Below the pieces are notes generated by a model. That model worked only from the letters and a program-made list of their open reading frames with translations. It did not search any database and was not told the origin of the DNA. Position numbers and translations under genes: made by a program. A DNA stretch of 39,867 nucleotides from a virus: IMG/VR virus record IMGVR_UViG_3300008267_000147, positions 1 through 39,867 of that record; one strand, given 5' to 3'. Within the stretch, counting starts at the first letter, position 1; each line of letters starts with the position of its first letter. This document shows, piece by piece, positions 25,645 to 33,173 of the stretch.

Positions 25645-26847
25645 TTAAGAAGATTTTAAATTATCTCTGTCTATTATGAATTTTAATTCTTCTATCAAAA
25701 TTTCAGTGGAAGAACTAAAAGAAGATTCTCCTTTAAGAACTATTACTCCAAAAGCATCCTTGGCTACAGCATATCTTTTAACATATTTGTTATTATCCTT
25801 TGTTTCTTCTTTTATTTCAAATGTGAATCCTTTATAAGAATATTCATTACTGTATACTTTGTCTGAAAATTGAGATATTGATACTATATCTGGGTTGAGC
25901 TGTTCTAAGGGGATGTTTTGGGATTGGGAGCATTCTTGAATTAGGGAATCTAGGAGTTTTAGTAGATCTATTACTTGTTTTAACAATGCTGCTAACATAA
26001 GAGTTAAAAAAGAAGCTCCTGCTATTAAATTGATAGTTTTTTCTATTTTGGGTTTTATAATATCTTCAGTATCTTTTGTAATAGATAGTGCTGATATTAC
26101 TGGACCTGGTACCATGGCTGGGGGTATTATCAGGGCTGTAGAAGTTGTTAGGGTCTTTCGGGTGGTTTGTACTATATTATACGTGGTTTTAACTATTTCT
26201 AGAAAACTAGATAAGGTAGTAAGTATTTTAGATAATCTATCTATGGATCTATAAAGATTGTTTAATTGGTTAACAATTTTGTTTCTTCTTTTTATAATAT
26301 TTAATAATTTATCTTTATCAGGACACTGTTTATTATTTATAGATTCTTGAATTTTTTTAGAAGCAGAATTAACACCAAATTGAGCTATTAATAGTATTAA
26401 TAAAGGAATTAGAGTTTTTTTAATAGTAGAAGATAAACCCGAAATAGATTTTTGTAGTTGGGCTTGCGCTCCTGAGGTTAGGTTCTTTTTGTTTATTTCT
26501 TTATTTAAAACATTTTTTTCTTCTTTACTATAAAGTTGAGCTTTAGTTTGTTCTTGTTCTGCTTGTAATAAAGTAGATTTCAATTCTATAACACCCAAAT
26601 CAGATTTCAGTTTATTATCTCCTGTTAAAGGATATACAGTGTTAGTATCATAGCCTTTTTTAGATACCACAACATATGTCTTAGTAGATATTAAATTTTT
26701 AATATCTTTTTCAAATATATTAAATTCAAAATCTCCATCTTCATCAGTTACTGTTTTGTAATTCCCATATTTGACTTTAACTCCAACTAATGGTGTCTTT
26801 CCGGAATAATCTATTATTTGCCCATATATATATTCTTTATTAGACAT
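25645..26847 (-). CDS. Hub-like virion protein with carboxypeptidase-regulatory-like domain and membrane helices
   Basis: 400 residues. Residues 5-70 look like a carboxypeptidase-regulatory-like beta sandwich (YIYGQIIDYSGKTPLVGVKVKY, then VTDEDGDFEF). A helical middle follows with two hydrophobic segments: LIPLLILLIAQFGV (about 147-160) and INLIAGASFLTLMLAALLKQVIDLL (about 270-295). Between them is a heptad-like helix (RRNKIVNQLNNLYRSIDRLSKIL). The last 70 residues are beta. Position between spike and gp25 suggests a hub or tape-measure-like protein; membrane helices in that place could insert into the host membrane during injection. This is inference. No lysozyme or peptidase motif is seen. 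Confidence 0.5.
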   Translation of the reverse strand: MSNKEYIYGQIIDYSGKTPLVGVKVKYGNYKTVTDEDGDFEFNIFEKDIKNLISTKTYVVVSKKGYDTNTVYPLTGDNKLKSDLGVIELKSTLLQAEQEQTKAQLYSKEEKNVLNKEINKKNLTSGAQAQLQKSISGLSSTIKKTLIPLLILLIAQFGVNSASKKIQESINNKQCPDKDKLLNIIKRRNKIVNQLNNLYRSIDRLSKILTTLSSFLEIVKTTYNIVQTTRKTLTTSTALIIPPAMVPGPVISALSITKDTEDIIKPKIEKTINLIAGASFLTLMLAALLKQVIDLLKLLDSLIQECSQSQNIPLEQLNPDIVSISQFSDKVYSNEYSYKGFTFEIKEETKDNNKYVKRYAVAKDAFGVIVLKGESSFSSSTEILIEELKFIIDRDNLKSS

Positions 26848-26848
26848 A

Positions 26849-28084
26849 TTAAAGTGTTTTGGAAATATTTGATTTTAAAGATTCTAATTGACTGTTTAAA
26901 GTTTCTATAACAGATTTAGTATTTAAAGCTACAGAAGAAACAATGGTGTTAGGAGCTGGGTTTCCTCCGGGCCAATCTTGTATTGATGATAAGGCCTGGC
27001 ATAATACATTAATAGATTCTAAGAGTGTATTTAATAATGTAATGGTTTTATTTCCTAATAATAAAGGTTCAGTAGCTCTAGGAGAACCTAAAAATATTTT
27101 TGGGGAATTTACTATAAAATCTCCAGAGGTATCAAAATTAAATCCTTTTATAGAATTAAAATTTATAGTAAGAGCTGATGATAATAGTATATGATCTTTG
27201 GTACTATTTAATAAGATTCTATCTGAATTAAGAATTATTTGAGGATTGTTATATTCTGAGGGGGATGTAGGAGGAGAAGATAGATAACTTCTGTAAAGAT
27301 TACTAGAAGAATTTAATGGGATTTTTTGGTTAGAAGTCATATAGATAGATGATAAATCTCTATTTATATTTTCTTCAATAGGAATCCATTCTTTTATAGA
27401 TGAATCTTTATATTGACCATTCCTTATAATAGTTAATGGATCTCCATTTGTACTACCAAATTTAAATGAATTTCCATATCTCCCTTCAATTATGTAATCT
27501 CCTATAGTTTGTTTTAATGGGTTTATTTTTAAATTGTTTACCCAAGGCGCTCCTAAATTTATTTTTATTTCTGAAGAGTTAGAAGTTCCTGGTGATCCGT
27601 TGGTGGACACAGATTCATATGATTTGTTAGAATTATTAGTATTTTGAGTGTCTGTAAAGAAGGGATTAGCATTATGTAAGGGGTGATTCCATATGTTTAT
27701 AATGTTAGAATAATAGAATTTTCTAGGAGAACTATTATTTTGAGAGCTAGTATCAGGAAATGAATATATGTAGACTAATTCTTCTAGTAAGGGAGGATTT
27801 TTAATATTAGAGTGTAGGGGTTTAGCTATTAATCCTGGTGATGAATTAGATCCATTTGTATCAATATTTTTAAATAGGATGTTTCCTATAGATGCCCATC
27901 CTTCTTCACCAATGGTTCCTTTTATTCCGAAAGATTGATGTTTATCATCTAAAATAATATCTTTTACTCTTCCTACTATTATATTTAATCCAGATGATTC
28001 TTTATTTACTCCAACATTATTGGATAAAGTAGTAAGATTGGAATTTACTCTAGAATTTAAAGCGCTAAACCCAAATTTACTCAT
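26849..28084 (-). CDS. Baseplate hub/spike protein, gp5-like, without lysozyme
   Basis: 411 residues. An OB-fold-like N-terminal domain (about 33-115) has NIIVGRVKDIILDD, GWASIGNILF and a LVYIYSFPD strand. A long Asn/Ser-rich linker follows. Then GDYIIEGRYGNSFKFGSTNGDPLTII, and a beta-prism region of repeated strands (ILNSDRILLNSTKDHILLSS, then FIVNSPKIFLG). The final 60 residues are helical. The OB domain and prism match gp5/VgrG-type spikes, but the T4 gp5 lysozyme domain between them is missing. Cell-wall cutting must come from another protein, or is not needed. Confidence 0.75.
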   Translation of the reverse strand: MSKFGFSALNSRVNSNLTTLSNNVGVNKESSGLNIIVGRVKDIILDDKHQSFGIKGTIGEEGWASIGNILFKNIDTNGSNSSPGLIAKPLHSNIKNPPLLEELVYIYSFPDTSSQNNSSPRKFYYSNIINIWNHPLHNANPFFTDTQNTNNSNKSYESVSTNGSPGTSNSSEIKINLGAPWVNNLKINPLKQTIGDYIIEGRYGNSFKFGSTNGDPLTIIRNGQYKDSSIKEWIPIEENINRDLSSIYMTSNQKIPLNSSSNLYRSYLSSPPTSPSEYNNPQIILNSDRILLNSTKDHILLSSALTINFNSIKGFNFDTSGDFIVNSPKIFLGSPRATEPLLLGNKTITLLNTLLESINVLCQALSSIQDWPGGNPAPNTIVSSVALNTKSVIETLNSQLESLKSNISKTL

Positions 28085-28422
28085 TTTTTATTATTTAGAT
28101 TTTCTAATTCTTTTAACAATTGGTTTTTCTCAGCTTCTGAAATTCCTAGGCTGTCTCCTGAGGGAGAGCTATTTGATTGGAGTAATCTTTGGATGATAGT
28201 GGTCATTTTTATGAGTTGTTCATCATTTTTAACTCCTATTTCTAAATATTCTTTTATTAAAGGAACAATCAAGGTAGCATCACCTATATCACTTATTAGT
28301 GGTTTTAGTTCAGAAATTAAAGAAGAAATCTGTTTTTCCTTTGTTTTTTGGTTATTATATATCTCTTCTAATATATCCGATACTTTTTTTTGTTTGAAAA
28401 TTATTTTATCAAAATCACTCAT
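28081..28422 (-). CDS. Conserved small helical protein next to the spike
   Basis: 113 residues, almost all helical: KQISSLISELKPLISDIGDATLIVPLIKEYLEIGVKNDEQLIKMTTIIQRLL. I recall the ELKPL, GDATLIVPLIKEYL pattern from similar genes beside gp5 in environmental T4-like phages, with no known function. The stop overlaps the spike start by four bases, suggesting it assists the spike or hub. No catalytic motif seen. Confidence 0.6.
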   Translation of the reverse strand: MSDFDKIIFKQKKVSDILEEIYNNQKTKEKQISSLISELKPLISDIGDATLIVPLIKEYLEIGVKNDEQLIKMTTIIQRLLQSNSSPSGDSLGISEAEKNQLLKELENLNNKK

Positions 28423-28449
28423 AATTGTTTTTTCTAATAAATATATATA

Positions 28450-29328
28450 TTATTCGAATTTTAATATCCCCGTAGCAGTATAGTCAATATATGATTTTTT
28501 AAATAATTTAGATAATATTTTAGATATTTTAGTTATCCTAGATGTTTTAACATCTATTATTTCTCTTATATAAATATATAATGCTTTTTTATTAAAAATA
28601 GTCAAGTGATTTCTTTTTCTAAATAATTCAAGAATAGCATCTGCTATTTTAGCATCATTCACATCAGGGAACAAAACATATATATTATCAGAACAATATT
28701 TAACAAATTTTTCAATAAAAAAATATAAATTTTCTTTTGAAGGAATATTTTCTACAAATAATTCATCTTGATCTAATTCATCTATAGGAGATGTAACTAT
28801 TTTTTTCTTATAATTTTTTTGGTTATACAATATTAACCATCTTTTAACAATAGTGCCAAAGTAAGAATAAGCTTTAGGTGGGTTTATTTTAAATAATTTT
28901 TCTTTACATTCATTAGATATATTTAAAGAATTTATAAAATCATTTATTTGTTTTTGGTTAACTCTATTTACATTCCCTACATATTCTTCAAAGTTTAAAT
29001 TATATTGTTCTTTAAATTCTTTAATTATTGTTTTTTTAAATTTATCTTCTATATTTTTTTTATGATCATACAAATGAATTTTAGATAATAAAAATATCAT
29101 TAATTCATGTTGAAGATTTTCTAAATCCTCTTCCTCAGTATGGTAAAATTTAAATGTATGAATTATATTTTCAGTTAATTTAAAAAAAGGATAATGTATT
29201 TTTCTTTCATATATTTTACTTTTTTCAAATGAATCAACAGTATTATTATATTCTATAATAGCATCCTCAGTTTCTTGAGTAAAGTATTTTTTTTTACTAG
29301 TAGTTTTTACAATAGGGATTAAACTCAT
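28450..29328 (-). CDS. Late-transcription sigma factor, gp55-like
   Basis: 292 residues. A region-2-like helix pair is visible: DLENLQHELMIFLLSKIHLYD (about 68-88) and, after an insert, PPKAYSYFGTIVKRWLILYNQK (about 150-171). This matches the phage sigma pattern of a helix with YD, then AYSYF and a basic tail. PIDELDQDELFVENIP and more helices follow. T4 gp55 is 185 residues; this one has an insert and a longer end. It would direct host RNA polymerase to late promoters with a sliding clamp and coactivator (not in this window). The gene lies directly before the tail block. Confidence 0.7.
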   Translation of the reverse strand: MSLIPIVKTTSKKKYFTQETEDAIIEYNNTVDSFEKSKIYERKIHYPFFKLTENIIHTFKFYHTEEEDLENLQHELMIFLLSKIHLYDHKKNIEDKFKKTIIKEFKEQYNLNFEEYVGNVNRVNQKQINDFINSLNISNECKEKLFKINPPKAYSYFGTIVKRWLILYNQKNYKKKIVTSPIDELDQDELFVENIPSKENLYFFIEKFVKYCSDNIYVLFPDVNDAKIADAILELFRKRNHLTIFNKKALYIYIREIIDVKTSRITKISKILSKLFKKSYIDYTATGILKFE

Positions 29329-29329
29329 T

Positions 29330-29635
29330 TTATTTTATTCTAAAGTTATTTAAAATTTCTTGCAATGATTTAATTTGAATAAAAAAGAATCCTATTTCAT
29401 CATCACTTTTAAAAATACCTTTTTCATCAATTTTTTTTAATTCTTTATCTGCAAATTCTATTGTAGAAGATAATTTAGAAATATAATCTTGTTGAGATAT
29501 AATAATATCTTCTGCTTTTTCATTTTTTCTTAAAAGATTCCATATTATAAAAAATGAAATAAAAAGCAACAATATTAATACGATTACCACCATATGTTTT
29601 TTTAAATAAAAAAGGTTATGAATTAAAAAACCCAT
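29330..29635 (-). CDS. Small single-pass membrane protein
   Basis: 101 residues from the ATG at 29635, which is preceded by AAAGG like the early genes. An internal ATG at 29593 is the alternative (87 residues). Residues about 15-37 are a transmembrane helix (VVIVLILLLFISFFIIWNLL) followed by Arg/Lys and a long charged helix (about 45-95). Topology is probably N-out, C-in. A hairpin at 29611-29642 covers the first start and its ribosome site, so the start choice is uncertain. It could be a spanin-like or lysis regulator, but nothing proves this. Confidence 0.5.
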   Translation of the reverse strand: MGFLIHNLFYLKKHMVVIVLILLLFISFFIIWNLLRKNEKAEDIIISQQDYISKLSSTIEFADKELKKIDEKGIFKSDDEIGFFFIQIKSLQEILNNFRIK

Positions 29636-29642
29636 AACCTTT
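29605..29642 (-). terminator. Hairpin after HD gene: terminator or start-site blocker
   Basis: A perfect 10 bp inverted repeat joins AAAGGTTATG (29633-29642) and CATAACCTTT (29611-29620) around a 12 base AT-rich loop. On the minus strand it is followed by a T run (TTTTTTA), as in an intrinsic terminator of the HD-domain gene that ends at 29662. The same hairpin also encloses the ribosome site and ATG of the next gene, so it could block translation instead. Both readings fit the sequence. Confidence 0.65.
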
Positions 29643-29661
29643 ATGAATTAATATTTATTAA

Positions 29662-30447
29662 TTATTTAAAAAAATCATCCATTAATTTTCCTAAGCTTTC
29701 ACTTTTTACACTACTTAAAGCTTTTTGTTTTACTGGTTGACTTTTTTTATCGGATTTTTGATTAAATGTATTAATTTTCTTTTGATTATCCCCGTTTTTT
29801 TTAAACTTTGGGAACCATTCTCTTTCAAATTCAATCCGGGCAGCCATAAAATCAGCCTGGTGTATTATTAGAGGTAGAGAACATCTAAGTTTTTGTTCTG
29901 GGAGCCATCCTATCAAATAGGGTTTATTAGCTTCATCGAATATACCATCATGGAGTTTAATAGATAGAAATTCATTTTTAGAATATTCAATCCCATGGGT
30001 TTGAAGAAGATATAATCCTCTATCTGGTACTGACATGAATTCTAATTTATTATTAAATGTATAATCTTCACCTAATTTTTCTTTCCTCCATTGGTCATTT
30101 TGGGGAAGATATGATTCATTATCTTCATCTCCAATCTTTCCCAGATCATGATTTAGAGCAGAAAAAACTAATTCTTCTTCAGAATAATTAGTCTCTACTC
30201 CTAGGTCAACCCAAACTTGATTAATTTTTAAAGCTGCTTCTACTACTCTATTAACATGCTCTACATACCCTCCTGGGAAGGCATTATGGTATTCTTTTTT
30301 ATGAGAAGCTGGCATTAGTATGATTCTATCCTGAAATTTGTTGTAAAATTCTATAAGATTAGATTTTCTGGGTTCTGATATATATGTGTTGATATATTCG
30401 GTTAATTTTTCCCAATTTCCTTGAAGTTGTTCAGCTGTAAGATTCAT
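29662..30447 (-). CDS. HD-domain metal-dependent phosphohydrolase-like protein
   Basis: 261 residues. The HD motif series is clear: H in YVEHVNRVVEAAL (about 70), HD in ALNHDLGKIG (about 100), H in IKLHDGIF, and H-x2-D in IIHQADFMAARIEFE (about 205). The C-terminal 50 residues are a Lys/Gln-rich tail ending in LGKLMDDFFK, which could bind a partner such as the sliding clamp (a guess). HD enzymes hydrolyse phosphates of nucleotides or nucleic acids; the substrate is unknown. The leader has AAAGTTATG. Confidence 0.8.
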   Translation of the reverse strand: MNLTAEQLQGNWEKLTEYINTYISEPRKSNLIEFYNKFQDRIILMPASHKKEYHNAFPGGYVEHVNRVVEAALKINQVWVDLGVETNYSEEELVFSALNHDLGKIGDEDNESYLPQNDQWRKEKLGEDYTFNNKLEFMSVPDRGLYLLQTHGIEYSKNEFLSIKLHDGIFDEANKPYLIGWLPEQKLRCSLPLIIHQADFMAARIEFEREWFPKFKKNGDNQKKINTFNQKSDKKSQPVKQKALSSVKSESLGKLMDDFFK

Positions 30448-30467
30448 AACTTTAATTTTATTAATTT

Positions 30468-30665
30468 TTAAATTTTATTTAATTCATTTGGAGATAAATC
30501 CTGTGATTCTATCAGACTTTTAATATCAGATAAGGTTTCTTCTGAAGTAGAAAGGTAGGAAAGATATGTTTCTAGTGGTTCTCTTCTTTCTACTATAAAT
30601 CTTAAAGTTTTCAAGAACCCCTCTAAATGTTCTATTTTATTAATTATTAAATTTCTATTTCTCAT
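30468..30665 (-). CDS. Small helical hypothetical protein
   Basis: 65 residues, with helix IINKIEHLEGFLKTLRFIVERREPLETYLSYL, then STSEETLSDIKSLIESQDLS. No Cys, no membrane segment. It lies 20 bases before the HD gene, probably in one transcript. Function unknown. Confidence 0.5.
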   Translation of the reverse strand: MRNRNLIINKIEHLEGFLKTLRFIVERREPLETYLSYLSTSEETLSDIKSLIESQDLSPNELNKI

Positions 30666-30700
30666 ATATTATTTATTTTTAAATTTTTCTTCTAACCCTC

Positions 30701-30716
30701 TCTCTAAATATAGAGA
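30701..30716 (-). other. Small inverted repeat after 30718-31176
   Basis: On the minus strand TCTCTA and TAGAGA form a 6 bp stem with a 4 base loop, starting two bases after the upstream gene's stop. It is not followed by a T run, so it is a processing or stability element at best. Confidence 0.3.
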
Positions 30717-30717
30717 A

Positions 30718-31176
30718 TTAATTTTTTACTTCCAAATTTTCTTTTAAATTGTTCACAACTTCTTCTTTTAGTTCAAAAAGAATTTTACATTTTTCATATT
30801 CTTCTAATTTTTCAAAATAAACAAGTGCTCTAGTTAAAAATTTCTCTAATTCTTCTGAAGAAACTGATCTAAGTGTCTCAGCATGAAATTCATCTTTTAA
30901 ATCCAGAAAACTAATATATTCCCAAGCTCTATAAAAAAGTAAATACTCTCCAGCTTTTTCAATATTTTTTGGGTCTAATTCTTCACTAATAGAAGAAAAA
31001 AAATCTATTAATTGTTTTTTATTAGTATAATAATTTCTCATTAATTTTTTAAACATCCCTATTTTTACTAAAGGATGCTCTTTAAACAAATCCACTAATC
31101 GTTGTGATTCCTCACTCACCTCAGAATATTCTTCTTTATTTATTGTAAATAAGCTAAATATGTTATCTAAATTCAT
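30718..31176 (-). CDS. Helical hypothetical protein
   Basis: 152 residues, wholly helical and charged, with SQRLVDLFKEHPLVKIGMFKKLMRNYY, then AGEYLLFYRAWEYISFLDL and ELEKFLTRALVYFEKLEEYEKCKILFELKEEVV. The last helices resemble tetratricopeptide-like packing, but I cannot claim the family. It follows a 100 bp gap with possible promoter sequence and a tRNA-like element. Confidence 0.5.
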   Translation of the reverse strand: MNLDNIFSLFTINKEEYSEVSEESQRLVDLFKEHPLVKIGMFKKLMRNYYTNKKQLIDFFSSISEELDPKNIEKAGEYLLFYRAWEYISFLDLKDEFHAETLRSVSSEELEKFLTRALVYFEKLEEYEKCKILFELKEEVVNNLKENLEVKN

Positions 31177-31275
31177 GATATGCTGTATATAGGTGTATTA
31201 TATAAACTAATATAAATGTTTTAACAAAACATATATTAAAGTTTTCTATTTATATATAACACTGTATTTTAAGTT
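31177..31275 (-). promoter_or_regulatory. Leader region with direct and inverted repeats
   Basis: On the coding strand GAAAACTTAAAATA and GAAAACTTTAATATA form a near direct repeat about 30 bases apart. ATGTTTT and AAAACAT form a 7 bp stem around GTT. TATAAATA, the T4 late box sequence, also occurs. This is the only gap upstream of the helical gene at 30718, so transcription of the HD-gene group may start here. Confidence 0.3.
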
Positions 31276-31341
31276 TTCTAGATTGGATTCGAACCAATAT
31301 TTTAATAAAAATTAATATTTTGCTCTATTAAATTACTAGAA
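31276..31341 (-). tRNA. Degenerate tRNA-like element (UUU in anticodon-like loop)
   Basis: 66 bases. The acceptor arms TTCTAG and CTAGAA pair perfectly. The T arm is canonical (ATTGG, loop TTCGAAT, CCAAT), and TAGAGC resembles the 3' side of a D arm. The expected GCTC partner is missing and the D loop lacks GG. The anticodon-like hairpin (TTAA, TTTTTA, TTAA) has a 6 base loop with UUU, which would fit lysine. No CCA is encoded. Its 5' bases are the T run of the terminator after the GIY-YIG gene. A decayed or highly unusual tRNA is likely; I doubt it decodes. Confidence 0.5.
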
Positions 31342-31359
31342 AAAACCACCTTTAGGTAG
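31341..31359 (-). terminator. Intrinsic terminator of the GIY-YIG gene
   Basis: On the minus strand CTACC and GGTGG form a 5 bp stem with one G-T pair around TAAA, directly followed by six Ts. It lies 12 bases after the stop of the T5orf172-like gene. The T run merges into the tRNA-like element. Confidence 0.65.
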
Positions 31360-31370
31360 CAGGATCTTTA

Positions 31371-31847
31371 TTATTTTGAATATCTAATTCCTAATGTTTT
31401 AATAGTAGATTTAGCTTTATCTAAATCCACTCTAAAAAATTCTCTTCTTGAATTTTCTCTATATTTGTCTAAACATTTATGAACTTCATATTCTAACATC
31501 TCACCATCAAAACATTTAAAAGCCCAAATAACTTCAAAGGGCATAGCTACTCCTGTTCCTCTACTAACTTCTTTTACTCTAACATCAAGATCTTCGTTCG
31601 TATATCCTATTTTATATAAATCAGGAATAGAAGGATTAGACATTATATAAACCCAAGAGTTTCCATCACCTTCTCTATCCAAATATTCTGTTTTTTTCTT
31701 AGCTGTATAGTAAGTTACGTCTTCCCAACCCTCCCATCCTGGTTTGGTATTAGGAGTTAATGTATAATAAACAGCCTCTCTTTCTGCAAAATCATCTTTG
31801 CATTTAATATATTGAATAGCTTCTTCTTCGGTAATTTGTTTTATCAT
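31371..31847 (-). CDS. T5orf172-type GIY-YIG-like nuclease domain protein
   Basis: 158 residues. The C-terminal domain from about 65 has SWVYIMSNPSIPDLYKIGYT (equivalent of GIY and YIG strands), DVRVKEVSRGTGVAMPFEV, EYEVHKCLDKYRENSRREFFRV. This is the pattern of the T5orf172 / MUG113 branch of GIY-YIG proteins, common in phages and sometimes DNA-cutting. The first 60 residues are an unrecognised extension with TPNTKPGWEGWEDVTYY. Likely a nuclease, substrate unknown. A terminator follows, and the holin-like gene precedes. Confidence 0.75.
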   Translation of the reverse strand: MIKQITEEEAIQYIKCKDDFAEREAVYYTLTPNTKPGWEGWEDVTYYTAKKKTEYLDREGDGNSWVYIMSNPSIPDLYKIGYTNEDLDVRVKEVSRGTGVAMPFEVIWAFKCFDGEMLEYEVHKCLDKYRENSRREFFRVDLDKAKSTIKTLGIRYSK

Positions 31848-31880
31848 ATTTAAAAATATGAAAAAATCTAAGAAAAAACA

Positions 31881-32120
31881 CTATTGTTGAGTATTCTCTT
31901 CCTCTTTAAAGAAATTAGTAATAAATTTACCAGTAACTCCTAATACAAAAGCAGCAGCAATAATGATTTTTACCTCTTGAGCAGTAAAGATCTCTTTCAT
32001 TTTATCATATTCTACCAATGCTCCTGCAGTCACAAAAGTCCCAGTTGCCAAAATAGCATCACCCATTTTTCTCCATTTTTTTGGAGTTGGTTTCCAATAA
32101 TTGTTTATTAAATGTTTCAT
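31881..32120 (-). CDS. Holin-like membrane protein
   Basis: 79 residues with two predicted transmembrane helices: AILATGTFVTAGALVEY (about 22-38) and VKIIIAAAFVLGVTGKFITNFF (about 50-71). The N-terminus is basic (NNYWKPTPKKWRKMGDA) and the end acidic (KEEENTQQ). Size and layout match phage holins, which open the inner membrane at lysis. I recall a similar KPTPKKWRK start in small phage membrane proteins. ATATTTATAA lies just before the start. No endolysin is evident in the window, but a zincin gene is adjacent. Confidence 0.55.
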   Translation of the reverse strand: MKHLINNYWKPTPKKWRKMGDAILATGTFVTAGALVEYDKMKEIFTAQEVKIIIAAAFVLGVTGKFITNFFKEEENTQQ

Positions 32121-32122
32121 AA

Positions 32123-32132
32123 TTATAAATAT
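32123..32132 (-). promoter_or_regulatory. ATATTTATAA element before the holin-like gene
   Basis: The element ends three bases before the ATG at 32120 and lies partly in the gap after the metallopeptidase stop. It is one of five identical copies at gene starts. As at 25628, its closeness to the start is a problem for a -10 role. Confidence 0.25.
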
Positions 32133-32759
32133 TTAATTTCTAAACAATTTTAAAATCTTTATAGGAATATTATCATAATCATTATACCACTTATCAGAAA
32201 ATTTTGTATATATTCTAGCATTATCATAATTAGGTAACACCCCATTTCTATCTATTTTAAGATAACTATAAAAAAATAAACAACAATTTGCTTTCCGTAT
32301 ATATTCTTCAACATTTATTGGAAGTTTATATTTTTTTATTTTGATAACAGCACGTTGCTCACAATCCAATTCCAACTCCCTACATATATCCAGAATTTTA
32401 TATATTTTATTTCTATTTACTTTTTTATTATTAATCCACTTATAATACAAATCAGTATCTTCGGTTATATACTTTCTCCAAACATCAGATTTTTCACTCC
32501 ATTGGTCCATATGACATGATTCATGAATTAAAACAGAAAGCCAATTATTAATAGATTTATAAGTAGCGGTAGCTAAAACACCTGGATTATTATTATATCT
32601 AGTTTGAAAAAAACCACTAAGAATAGAATTATTAGATGAGATTAAAAATTTATCATTAGTTAATTGGAGATTAATTTTAAGTTTTTTAGCTTTATATTTA
32701 ATAGATCTAATGAACCTTTGAATATTTTCTAAGTCATCAAATGTGTAGATTCTATCCAT
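32133..32759 (-). CDS. Zincin-type metallopeptidase-like protein
   Basis: 208 residues. Zinc motif H79-E80-S-C-H83 in LSVLIHESCHMDQW. A following helix, CRELELDCEQRAV (about 126-138), can supply the third ligand from Glu130 or Glu134. No signal peptide. It resembles phage-encoded Wss/zincin-like proteins of unknown target. It is the first gene downstream of the hairpin island, and its leader differs from the early promoters. Confidence 0.65.
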   Translation of the reverse strand: MDRIYTFDDLENIQRFIRSIKYKAKKLKINLQLTNDKFLISSNNSILSGFFQTRYNNNPGVLATATYKSINNWLSVLIHESCHMDQWSEKSDVWRKYITEDTDLYYKWINNKKVNRNKIYKILDICRELELDCEQRAVIKIKKYKLPINVEEYIRKANCCLFFYSYLKIDRNGVLPNYDNARIYTKFSDKWYNDYDNIPIKILKLFRN

Positions 32760-32980
32760 GGTTTTGTTTATACATATTTTCTATAGAAAACCCACAAACT
32801 AACATATAAGTATATATTTTGTCGATAGTAAAATTTTATTTTTTTCGTTGATTTAATGTTTTTTAATTTTTTTCTAAAATCCCTATAGTGAACTTTCAAT
32901 TTAATCGTGGTTGGATATAAAGATATACAATCGATGGGGTATGGGTATTGGGTGTGTGAATATAAATCGAATTCCTTCTC

Positions 32981-33021
32981 TACCACTGCCGTCCCCCGTA
33001 TGGACGGCGGCTCGCGTGGTA
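32981..33021. repeat. Two-tier inverted repeat
   Basis: TACCAC (32981-32986) and GTGGTA (33016-33021) pair outside, and GCCGTCC (32988-32994) and GGACGGC (33002-33008) form a perfect 7 bp inner stem around CCCGTAT. This is much more GC-rich than its surroundings and clearly structured on either strand. Confidence 0.6.
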
Positions 33022-33141
33022 GCATATCACGACTTACCCCGGTACCATATACGGCCGTATGCCCCCACTAGTACTAGGGGGATTCCTGTTTTGAAAAAAC
33101 GCGTTGTGAAAAGAAACGCGTGTTAAAGAACGCGTGAAAAT

Positions 33142-33173
33142 TTCCCGACACGTTTTTTAACACATGTCGGGAA
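33142..33173 (-). terminator. Strong hairpin ending the early gene block
   Basis: TTCCCGACA (33142-33150) and TGTCGGGAA (33165-33173) form a perfect 9 bp stem around a 14 base loop, 18 bases after the stop of the last early gene. On the minus strand it is followed by ATTTTC, a weak T tract. It probably terminates early transcription. Confidence 0.55.

Noticed and set aside
30701-30716. Intrinsic terminator after the gene at 30718
   Set aside because: The 6 bp stem is not followed by a T run on the transcribed strand.
32768-33126. Short frames on both strands in the hairpin island (85 and 71 residues)
   Set aside because: They run through palindromes and a terminator-like hairpin, have biased composition and no ribosome site or promoter.
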